From: Verrucomicrobiia bacterium
GTDB lineage: Bacteria; Verrucomicrobiota; Verrucomicrobiia; JABWAM01
Assembly (NCBI GenBank): GCA_028687435.1
Contig: JAQUAF010000004.1
Location: 130,344-173,647, forward strand
DNA: 43,304 nucleotides
Reading direction: 5' to 3'
Positions 1 through 7,659 of the stretch are shown one piece after another. Positions within the stretch are counted from its first letter, which is position 1. Each line of letters opens with the position of its first letter. Made by a program: the position numbers and the translations under genes. The notes under the pieces are model-generated. The model was not told the DNA's origin. It worked only from the letters and a program-made list of their open reading frames with translations, and did no database searches.

Positions 1-19
1 AAAATGCGTGGTCCACTCT

Positions 20-1459
20 TTATGAGACAGGCAAACGCGGAGCGTATGGGAGGTCGTCCGGCAGCCACATTGCCAGATGCAGATTGGCTGCAGCCAGCAG
101 TACACTGGCCTCCTGCAATTCCTCACACGAGTTCAGTTCGACCCGTATTCGATGGTTTGAATGGGTGGGGATGAATGCAGCGCGGGCGGAAGCAGGGCAG
201 CGGTGAGTGGCTGGCACGTAAGGTTCTCCGGACGGACAATCCACCACCAGTTTCTCATCCACCCACAGCCGCATGCCCTGCCGGGCCAGACCAATCAGGA
301 AATGAGGTTGTTCCAGCGCCTTTCCGGGTTGCCACGCCCAGGTTCCACCTCCGGCGCTTTTGACTGCCGCAGGCAACTCGCCGTTGGCCCAGCAGACAGT
401 GTCCTGGCGTCCGTTGGGTTGAATGGAAATCGTGCCAGGCAAGTTTTGCAAATCGACATTTCCTTTGGCCGGTGGAAGCGTCAGTGCCGGTTCCGGCGTT
501 GAGGCGAGGAGTTTCGCCTGACACAAGGTGCGTTCGGTCAGTTCGGTCAGGGTGCGCGGTGCGCGAATGCCAAGGATGCCGTTGCCCAGAAATACCTCCT
601 CGCCGATCGGCGACAGCCATCGTTCCGGAATACCTTCCCTTCCCAGCGCAAATCCCAGCGTCGCGCCAGCGGTGGCGGCGGTGCAATCCGTATCGTATCC
701 GCCATTGACCGCCAGCAGGATGCTTTCCTCGAAACGGCATTCACCATAAAGAAGCGCCCAGACGGTCAGGGCCAGGTTCAGGGGCGCATGCGTGAAGTTC
801 TCGTTGCCATGTTGTTCCAGCAGTTGTTCGCGGCATTTCCAAGTTTCCATCCCTTGCGCATGAAGGCGAATAATCATGGAAATGGCCCGTTCGGTTTCTG
901 TTTCGGAACCGATGAAGGTCAGAGCTTGGGAGAGCGCTTCACGAACCGCCAGTCCTTTGATCACCAAACTTTGCAACACTGACAGAAAAACCTCCCCGGC
1001 AATGCCTTCCGAACCGTGATCCATCGAGGCGTCCAATGCGGCATACCGGGCGGCCAGTCCCGGGTTGTCCGGGCAAAGACAGGCCCATATCTCGGAACGA
1101 ATCGGCGCCCCCATCGCAGCGTGGAATGGGTTTTCGAAGGTTCCCACTTCGGCCAGGGGAACGTTCCGCCGCAGATTCCAACGACACCGTCCATATTCAT
1201 CCCACATGTAATGAATGTGAGCCAGCCAAGCGTCGGCAAAATCCTGTTGCTTTAGGTCCAACCCACGAGTTTCCAACAAATGCAGCCAGACGAGTTGCAA
1301 TTCAAGATCGTCGTTGGGCGGGGCGGAGACGGGCACGGGATCGTAAAAGCGAAGAAAAGACCGTTCCTTTCGGCCTTCCAATGGCAGGCCAAGCGTTCCA
1401 CCAATGGATTTTCCGAGCCAACAGCCGTGGATGCGGGATTTGAGGGAAAGGGTTTTCAT
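20..1459 (-). CDS. ADP-ribosylglycohydrolase family protein with C-terminal extra domain
   Basis: Members of this family are Mg-dependent hydrolases that remove ADP-ribose from proteins or small molecules; the substrate here cannot be told. Seen: 479 residues from the chosen ATG; an N-terminal metal-site segment PPNDDLELQ at about residues 47-55, a middle motif MDHGSEGIAGEVF near 145-157, and the C-terminal metal site NGGYDTDCTA at 251-260, all as expected for an intact ARH fold. Residues after about 320 form a beta-rich tail that is not part of the core fold and may bind ligand. No signal peptide is visible, so it is probably cytoplasmic. The frame is open 22 codons further upstream, but that part is hydrophobic and unlike the family, whose start is close to RIHGCWLGKSIGG; I therefore use the ATG at 1459. 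It lies downstream of the large phosphoesterase gene after a 154-bp gap. Confidence 0.85.
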   Translation of the reverse strand: MKTLSLKSRIHGCWLGKSIGGTLGLPLEGRKERSFLRFYDPVPVSAPPNDDLELQLVWLHLLETRGLDLKQQDFADAWLAHIHYMWDEYGRCRWNLRRNVPLAEVGTFENPFHAAMGAPIRSEIWACLCPDNPGLAARYAALDASMDHGSEGIAGEVFLSVLQSLVIKGLAVREALSQALTFIGSETETERAISMIIRLHAQGMETWKCREQLLEQHGNENFTHAPLNLALTVWALLYGECRFEESILLAVNGGYDTDCTAATAGATLGFALGREGIPERWLSPIGEEVFLGNGILGIRAPRTLTELTERTLCQAKLLASTPEPALTLPPAKGNVDLQNLPGTISIQPNGRQDTVCWANGELPAAVKSAGGGTWAWQPGKALEQPHFLIGLARQGMRLWVDEKLVVDCPSGEPYVPATHRCPASARAAFIPTHSNHRIRVELNSCEELQEASVLLAAANLHLAMWLPDDLPYAPRLPVS

Positions 1460-1613
1460 TTTTAGACAGTTAGGAATAAAAAAAGTCAACAAGGCAAAAA
1501 CCACACCAATGGGACTCGAATCCAAAAACTGAAATTTGCATCCTTAATCGGATTTTAGCATGAATTTCCCATTAAACAGCCGGGCATCAACGCAAGCGCA
1601 TGAATTTTTTGTT

Positions 1614-4600
1614 TTAATTTTTTAAATATTCCAATTTGACGCATCTTACATTCCAAGGGGGAATGGAAAATGTTATTTCAGCCTTGACATCCGCCTTTTT
1701 GCCAAAAATCTCACCCGACATGGCATCGGATACGTCATAAATCCCATCAGGCAACGAAAACCGGCATTTTACCTTTCTTTCCGTGGCGTTATAATTGAAA
1801 AAGACCGCCAAGTAATGATCGTTTAAGTTGAAAATCTTCAAAAATATTTTCTGATTTTTCAAACTTTCCTCATCAAGCTTCCCCTTGGAATCCTCCCTTT
1901 TCCCATCGAGGAAATAATCCTCAAGCTTGGCAATGACATCCTGCGCCTCGTCTATCGCCTTGAAATATTCCCCATCCATGGAAGAACTGCCGGTGAAATA
2001 ACTTATTCCCTGGCAGCCGGATGACGCCGCAGCCAAGGCGCTCATCCGGACATTTCGAGATCCCAAGGCATATTTTTCCGTCGGACAGCAGCAGGTGCAC
2101 AGGAGCGCAACCACCGGCTTCTTTAATTGCCTCCGGGTGAGATCCGTAACTTTATAACAAAAAGTTCCATCCCAATAAAATTGGGGTTGATGTTCGTCAA
2201 CAAACTCATCACACATGCGAATATCAAGAGGATATTCGTCGCGCCCTTTTTCTGTGAGGTAGGCGCTCGCCAAAATCACCTTTATCTGCGGATTGACGGA
2301 CTTGGCCGCACGGTAAAATATTCCCTGCATCTGGGCGTTTTGCCAAAAGCGAAAGTCATACCATTTCGATTTATATTTTTCAAAAATTTCATCATTAGTC
2401 ATGGAATTTATTTCTCCAATTGAAATATCCGAGAAATGAGCAAAAGCATCCTTGCACCGTTTACAAAAACAACTGTTCGTTGGTGAAATATCGCTTTTCC
2501 AGTTCATCTCATAATTATGCATAAAACCACTCAGGCCTTCAAAATAGGCGTCGGCAAATTTCTTCCGGACTTTTTCATAATACACCATCCCCGGCATCGA
2601 ATTTTCAATTAGATAAGTCTGGCAAATGGCCATTCCCTTTTTTCCATTTCGCAAGACAATCAAAATATCCTGTGGATCATTTGAAAGCTCCTTGGCGTCG
2701 GAGATTCCCCAATAACCATTCCCCCAGTGGCCCCAGCTTCCCCCGACCGGCTCACGATAGCATTCCCATCCCTTGCGAATAAAACGACTGGTCAGAGCAC
2801 CTCTCATGTTCAATTTTTCATAAAAGTTCAACAGTTTGTTTAGTTGTTCCGAGGCAGGACACTTGAGCAGCCATCCATCATACAAGTAAAACTTTGTCCG
2901 TTTCGGAATGGCCGAAGAAAGTGGCGGAACAACATTGACTGGCAATTTTTTTTCCGCACCATTGCGTCCACTATTGCGAAGAAACCAGCGAATCAATGAC
3001 TTCTCTTCTTTCCCGCCGGACCGCGCTTGATGTTCCACCAGCATGAATAAAGAGGCCGGTCCGCCATATCCTCCAACAATTTTTGGAGAAAGATTGTTTT
3101 TCAAACAATTTTCATTCATGGACACAATATATTGATTTGTTCCCATGGGCGCGCCATTGATCGGACTAAATTTGCATGCGGAACCCCGATTAAAGGCGCT
3201 TAATAATTTAATTGAAGGAGGAAATTCAATGAACATTTCAGGACTTTGAATCTTGTTTTTATCGCCACAAAAATAAAACATCAGGTGGCCGATTTCCCCT
3301 TGGACAATGGAAAACTTTCCATGCCGGGCATATTCCGCCGGAAAGGATACACCTTGCAATGGAAAAACATCGGAGACGACACCCGAACCGCCTTTGGCGG
3401 AAGAATATCCCGGCTGACTCCACGGAGCGACCGCCTTTTCGCCCAAACATTTCAACTCCACATCATCAACCCATATTTTCGCGTTTTTTCCCGCTTCGAG
3501 ATCCTGGCGGCTTACATTTTGGCAGTAAAGTCCAATGCTGACCGCATCCGTTCCAGGAAGAAAAAAAGCCTGTCCATTAATTTCCATCCAATCATATGTG
3601 CCGGGAGGAATGGACATGTTAAACGACCCGCCGGTTGTAAAAACAAACTGGGTTCGGGGGGGTATATTTTGCCCCTTGACCCGCGCGGATAAATTATACC
3701 GTTTGGACGGATCAATTTTGACCCTTGACGAACGGAAAAAACAGAAATATCCGGGTTTTGCCGGGTATAAAAGCTCAAAGGAATGGAACCCCGAACTGGC
3801 CGCGCCAACCGACCACTTGGTTTGCTGGGGATTGATCCACCAAGCGTCGGGAACATCATTTTTCTTGGTGGCGATCTCAAAAGAGGAATCTTCCAGCAAA
3901 TTGCCAGACGGGATGGCAGAGTTGCCGGTATAAAAGTTCAAGGTCTTTGACCAAGTGGCATTTTCAATTTCAGCTTGCACCATCAACTGATGGAGTCCTT
4001 CTTTCAATGACTGGTATTGCGTCGTCAACCGAACATCCTGCCCGGATATCCACAAGTTCGGAATATCCGCCTCCGCATCACCCATCGGATACCCGGAAAG
4101 CCACTTCAACCCGTTATTTCTTGCCATGGGCTCCCAAGGACCGGCATCAAATCTGTAGGCCATTTTCTTGACTTTCTCCCCACCCAGAAAATCCAAAAAA
4201 CACGCCCGAATCCTGCCATCCCACAAACCATAAACAAGTCCGCCCGCATTTTTGAGCGCTTGCCAATCTTGTGGAAAAAGGATGGCGACAGGATCATCAC
4301 TTTCCAGCGACTTAAATTTCAATTCCGCGATTTTTTCTCCGGCGATCTTCACCAATCCATAACCGCTTGGCTGGAAGGTATTGCCCCGGGTTGTCCATAA
4401 ATAATCACCGCAAATTGATCCGTTTTCCACACAAAGCGTATTCCCTCTTTTTTTCACCATCAACTTATGGTCATGCCCGTTAAAAACCGCGACAAGGTTT
4501 CGGGATGAAACCAGATTCCATAACTGTTTATTCGTTTTTGTCAGGTCGTCCCGGATGGGTTCGTGGGTAAAAACCAACAGTGGCACATCCTTTTTCTGGG

Positions 4601-5486
4601 CGGAAAGATCGTTGGCAATCCATTGGAGTTGTTTTTCCTCGAGGTGGTAATCCGTATTTTTGATCACCAGACAATGACATTTTCCCCAATCAAACGAGTA
4701 CCACGGCGGCGCCAAACTTTTAAACAACTCCATCTCCGGATATTCGCGCGGCGACCGGTCGTGGTTGCCAAAAACAAAATAAACCGGCGCGCGGCACATG
4801 CCTTCCATTTCCCGCTTAAACAGGGATATTTTTTCGATTTTCTCCCCCAAGGGCATTTTCCCAAGCGCATCAAAGGAAACATCACCCGTCTGAATGAAGA
4901 AAGCGGCGCTTTCATTTTTAATTTTGGGCATGGCCTGTTCAAAAAACCACTTGGTCGCCTTGTTAGACGCCACCCCTGGTCCCAAATGAATATCCCCCAA
5001 GTGACCAAAGCTAAATTCGTTCTCGTCCTTGCCGATGGGCGCAAGACCGAAATCAGCCGTTTGGGACGCATGTTCCCCGGTCTGTTCCAAAGCATAATAC
5101 CAGGGACTTGTCGGCAGGTAACCAGAGGGGCGGCTAATAAACAAAACACCGTGCCCCCCGCAAAAAATTTTATATTGCCCTTTTTCGTCGGTTTTTATGG
5201 TGTCAAATCCATTTGAAACCAAGATTTCCCCCAACCCCTTCTCTCCTTCGTCCCTTTTACCATTCCGGTTGGCATCCTCAAAAACACAGCCTGCCATTTC
5301 TTTTATCGGTTGCGCCGCAGCCTCGGCATGAACCGCAAAAACAAGGCTGGCGGCTGCAAACCACATGACCAGTTTAATCGGCGATATTTTTCTTGAGCCT
5401 TTTACATCCCACGCCATTAGGTGAAAACCAGTCCTGCTGGAATCGATCTCAAAGATTTTCGGCTTCTCCTTTGTTAATGTTTTCAT
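1614..5486 (-). CDS. Giant exported calcineurin-like phosphoesterase fused to a glycosidase-like TIM barrel
   Basis: A 1290-residue multidomain protein. Residues 38-57 are a hydrophobic signal segment ending near HAEA, preceded by an unusually long charged n-region. Residues 66-110 resemble an SdrD-B/metallophosphatase N-domain (DANRNGKRDEGEKGLG). Residues 158-345 carry a full calcineurin-type metal site: GDIH (165-167), GD (201-202), GNHD (240-243), TH (307-308), GHDH (337-340). About 540-680 looks like a carbohydrate-binding jelly roll (NLLEDSSFE start). The last 400 residues look like a glycosidase-type barrel with HNYEMNW, a CFCKRC cysteine cluster and a closing beta domain. It is probably an extracytoplasmic enzyme acting on a phosphorylated or substituted glycan; the substrate is unknown. 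It is the last gene after gntR and the pilin, 99 bp downstream. The start is supported by a weak GGAA ribosome site. Confidence 0.8.
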   Translation of the reverse strand: MKTLTKEKPKIFEIDSSRTGFHLMAWDVKGSRKISPIKLVMWFAAASLVFAVHAEAAAQPIKEMAGCVFEDANRNGKRDEGEKGLGEILVSNGFDTIKTDEKGQYKIFCGGHGVLFISRPSGYLPTSPWYYALEQTGEHASQTADFGLAPIGKDENEFSFGHLGDIHLGPGVASNKATKWFFEQAMPKIKNESAAFFIQTGDVSFDALGKMPLGEKIEKISLFKREMEGMCRAPVYFVFGNHDRSPREYPEMELFKSLAPPWYSFDWGKCHCLVIKNTDYHLEEKQLQWIANDLSAQKKDVPLLVFTHEPIRDDLTKTNKQLWNLVSSRNLVAVFNGHDHKLMVKKRGNTLCVENGSICGDYLWTTRGNTFQPSGYGLVKIAGEKIAELKFKSLESDDPVAILFPQDWQALKNAGGLVYGLWDGRIRACFLDFLGGEKVKKMAYRFDAGPWEPMARNNGLKWLSGYPMGDAEADIPNLWISGQDVRLTTQYQSLKEGLHQLMVQAEIENATWSKTLNFYTGNSAIPSGNLLEDSSFEIATKKNDVPDAWWINPQQTKWSVGAASSGFHSFELLYPAKPGYFCFFRSSRVKIDPSKRYNLSARVKGQNIPPRTQFVFTTGGSFNMSIPPGTYDWMEINGQAFFLPGTDAVSIGLYCQNVSRQDLEAGKNAKIWVDDVELKCLGEKAVAPWSQPGYSSAKGGSGVVSDVFPLQGVSFPAEYARHGKFSIVQGEIGHLMFYFCGDKNKIQSPEMFIEFPPSIKLLSAFNRGSACKFSPINGAPMGTNQYIVSMNENCLKNNLSPKIVGGYGGPASLFMLVEHQARSGGKEEKSLIRWFLRNSGRNGAEKKLPVNVVPPLSSAIPKRTKFYLYDGWLLKCPASEQLNKLLNFYEKLNMRGALTSRFIRKGWECYREPVGGSWGHWGNGYWGISDAKELSNDPQDILIVLRNGKKGMAICQTYLIENSMPGMVYYEKVRKKFADAYFEGLSGFMHNYEMNWKSDISPTNSCFCKRCKDAFAHFSDISIGEINSMTNDEIFEKYKSKWYDFRFWQNAQMQGIFYRAAKSVNPQIKVILASAYLTEKGRDEYPLDIRMCDEFVDEHQPQFYWDGTFCYKVTDLTRRQLKKPVVALLCTCCCPTEKYALGSRNVRMSALAAASSGCQGISYFTGSSSMDGEYFKAIDEAQDVIAKLEDYFLDGKREDSKGKLDEESLKNQKIFLKIFNLNDHYLAVFFNYNATERKVKCRFSLPDGIYDVSDAMSGEIFGKKADVKAEITFSIPPWNVRCVKLEYLKN

Positions 5487-5585
5487 AACTTTTCCATTTT
5501 ATAGTTGTTCTTATAAGCGTTCGGAACGGGTTTGCGCCATTGCCTCGCAGGATTCATGTCAAAATTCAGCCTGACTGCAATAAAC

Positions 5586-6182
5586 CTATTTTTTTTGCAA
5601 CAACTCAATGGCAATACTTTCCAACGATTCAACATGTCCGTCCAAAAACCAAGCATTCGCCTTTCCGTTGTGGCGATAACTGAGCCTCTCCAAATTGTCC
5701 ACGACTCCGCGGATGGTGGTTTGATTTGGAAGCGAATCGATCAAAAAAACGACTTTTGACGGTTGGCTTAAACTGTCCACTCGGTCATAGCTGCCAAGAG
5801 TAATATAATTCATGGCATAGCTGATGGCTTTTTGGCTTTGTCCTTCCGGTCTGGTCATTTCTGCGGGACAATAGGCAATTCCGGGATATGGAGGCCAGTA
5901 AGTCTCGTATTTTAAATAGCGCCCTATCGCATTGGGCCGGTTCCCATTGTACCAATAGGCGCCGTCGCCAGACGATTCGGGAAGCCAGCCCTCATTATCG
6001 TTGGAATAAAGCATCGTCGCCAATCCGATTTGTTTCAAATTGTTGACGCACGCAATGCTTCTCGCCATTCCTCTGGCATTTTTTATTGCTGCACAAAAAA
6101 AGGCCATCATGATCGACAAGATAGAAATGCAAACCAAAAGCTCAACCATTGTAAACCCCATGTTGTTCTTTATCCGGCGCAT
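5586..6182 (-). CDS. H-X9-DG pseudopilin (prepilin-type N-terminal methylation domain)
   Basis: A 198-residue type IV pilin/type II secretion pseudopilin-like protein. The leader MRRIKNNMG is followed by FTMVELLV with the conserved Glu at +5, then a hydrophobic helix to about residue 30, then CVNNLKQIGLATMLYSNDNEGWLP typical of PVC pseudopilins. Near the C terminus RHNGKANAWFLDGHV gives the H-X9-DG motif. Prepilin peptidase should cut after Gly9 and leave the protein anchored in the inner membrane or built into a pseudopilus. Its start lies 13 bp inside the end of gntR, so the two are translationally coupled; a second ATG at 6161 would shorten the leader to two residues and is less likely. 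It sits directly between the regulator and the giant exported enzyme. Confidence 0.9.
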   Translation of the reverse strand: MRRIKNNMGFTMVELLVCISILSIMMAFFCAAIKNARGMARSIACVNNLKQIGLATMLYSNDNEGWLPESSGDGAYWYNGNRPNAIGRYLKYETYWPPYPGIAYCPAEMTRPEGQSQKAISYAMNYITLGSYDRVDSLSQPSKVVFLIDSLPNQTTIRGVVDNLERLSYRHNGKANAWFLDGHVESLESIAIELLQKK

Positions 6183-7312
6183 TCAACCGCCTTTCCCCTT
6201 ACCTTTACCGGCCATTTATCCGCGGTTTCATTGTTCAAGCGGCTTTTTAAAATCCGCGTCAGGTTTCGGGCAATGTCGCACGGCGAAAATTCGTAACGAT
6301 CGATCGGGATGCCGTAATCATGGAAAATCCCCTCGTTAGCCATGGTCAGCGTCCGAAGGGAACGCTGCCAGGGTATCCTTCGGCGAATCAGGGCGGGCGC
6401 CATTCCGCTCATCACAATATCGTCCGACACCAGTAGCGCGTCGGGCCATTGACCGCTCTTTTCCCATTGGTCAAGCAGGCGGATCATGCTTTCGTAGGCA
6501 ACCAATGGCAAATCGTTCAAGTCGGCGGGATAAACAAATTGGTGGATTTCCACCGGCGGCAGTCCCGCCTCCCTTTCCGCCCGCCGGATTCCCTGGAGGT
6601 CAAGCGCGTCGCAGGTGGTGTCATCCATGGTGCGGAAATAAAAAATTCTCCGACACCCTTTCCCGGCCATGAACCGGATGGCGTCATGCCCAAAACTTTC
6701 GTAGTCCAGGATGACATCCGCCCGGGAATCATGCGGGGAGCCAAACCTCACCGTGGGCAATCCCGTGCACAATCTGGAGTATTCGTCCTCGCCAAAACTG
6801 CCATGGATCTGGACAAATCCTTTGAAGGGATAATTCTTCAGATCGTCGAGAAAATGGCGGTAAGAGGGTGACTGTTTCAACGAATCATTGATCTGCCGGT
6901 TGCCCAATCCATCGTAAGCGCGGCAAGTCCAGTTTTTTTGGAGATCAAAGAATTCCGCCTCAGTCATGAGAGATTCAAAAATTGCCCGTTGAAAACGCGC
7001 CACTTCGTCCGTCAGACGCGGGCTGAAGATGAATAAAACCCCTATGATGGCCTGGTCTATTTCGTTTTTGACAAACATCCCAAACCGGGGTCCGCCGCCA
7101 ACAATGCCTTCCTCCTTCAAATGCCGCATGGCCCTCTGAACTGTTTTGAAATTGACTCCCCATTGATCAGCCAATTTCCGCAAGGAGGGAATTTTCTGCC
7201 CTTTGGATAAAGCGCCCGTCTGAATGAGCTGCTTGAAACGCTTTTCGATCTGAACGTGGGGAAAAGCAGTAGGCTCAAGTTTGATATCAAAATCTGTACC
7301 TTTCTGTACCAT
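6170..7312 (-). CDS. GntR-type transcriptional regulator with LacI-like sugar-sensor domain
   Basis: A 380-residue regulator. Residues about 15-80 form a GntR winged helix (GALSKGQKIPSLRKLADQWGVNFKTVQRAMRHLKEEGIV), followed by a periplasmic-binding-protein-like effector domain from about 90 to 360 (IIGVLFIF, DVILDYESFGHDAIRFM, DALLVSDDIVMSGM), the arrangement of sugar-responsive GntR/LacI chimeras such as AraR. It should bind DNA as a dimer and respond to a sugar released by the neighbouring exported enzymes; the ligand is not known. Upstream is a strong promoter placed so that transcription begins at or next to the ATG, and direct repeats of GGTACAGA cover the start, which suggests autoregulation. 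Its 3' end overlaps the pilin gene. Confidence 0.88.
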   Translation of the reverse strand: MVQKGTDFDIKLEPTAFPHVQIEKRFKQLIQTGALSKGQKIPSLRKLADQWGVNFKTVQRAMRHLKEEGIVGGGPRFGMFVKNEIDQAIIGVLFIFSPRLTDEVARFQRAIFESLMTEAEFFDLQKNWTCRAYDGLGNRQINDSLKQSPSYRHFLDDLKNYPFKGFVQIHGSFGEDEYSRLCTGLPTVRFGSPHDSRADVILDYESFGHDAIRFMAGKGCRRIFYFRTMDDTTCDALDLQGIRRAEREAGLPPVEIHQFVYPADLNDLPLVAYESMIRLLDQWEKSGQWPDALLVSDDIVMSGMAPALIRRRIPWQRSLRTLTMANEGIFHDYGIPIDRYEFSPCDIARNLTRILKSRLNNETADKWPVKVRGKAVECAG

Positions 7313-7325
7313 TTGTTACAATATA
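7290..7325 (-). promoter_or_regulatory. Putative autoregulatory operator: GGTACAGA direct repeats and near-palindrome at gntR start
   Basis: On the minus strand, GGTACAGA occurs twice (7303-7310 and 7293-7300) with a 10-bp period, that is, on one face of the helix. Just upstream, TGTAAC-AAAT-GGTACA forms a near-perfect inverted repeat overlapping the start codon. Position at the transcription start fits a site where GntR would repress its own gene. The link to this regulator is inferred. Confidence 0.5.
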
Positions 7326-7659
7326 AGGGATCAGATTAAAAAAGTCAAGGCGATCAAAAATTTTTTATCGAACTGCGGCACTTTTCGTTCAGGGCAATCT
7401 GCCATGCAATTCTGGCCCGACGAATCAAAACCCGAGGCGGCGGTTCATCCCGGCCTCTACCAGCGCCGCAACGGCATCCTTGATCTCTCCACGATTCGCG
7501 GCCCAGGCTTCGGATATCGTCTGGATGAAATCCAGCGCAAAATTCCTTCTCCCAACTGATAAATACTTTTCCGAATCACTTCCGAACCATTTTTCCCGCT
7601 CCAAGCGCAGCGTTGGGATTTTCGTTGGACAGACGCCTGCGCGGCGCTACAAATTTCGC
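7313..7659. other. Intergenic stretch between gntR and the PHP gene
   Basis: Apart from the gntR promoter, this 347-bp stretch has no convincing gene. The plus-strand frame that leads into the PHP gene is open from 7480 but its residues are unlike the family N terminus. On the minus strand 7425-7604 holds a 59-codon frame (TTG start, no ribosome site) whose C-terminal half, ALDFIQTISEAWAANRGEIK onward, reads like a real helical protein end; it could be the remnant of a lost gene. Confidence 0.4.
7320..7348 (-). promoter_or_regulatory. Sigma70-type promoter of gntR-pilin-phosphoesterase operon
   Basis: On the minus strand TTGACT (7348-7343), a 17-bp spacer and TATATT (7325-7320). Only 7 nt separate the -10 box from the ATG at 7312, so the mRNA would start at or one base before the start codon: a leaderless transcript. 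Confidence 0.7.

Noticed and set aside
1460..1525. Longer start of the ADP-ribosylglycohydrolase, adding a hydrophobic segment as a signal peptide
   Set aside because: The family N terminus begins at the internal ATG at 1459, and the extra residues come from AT-rich intergenic sequence.
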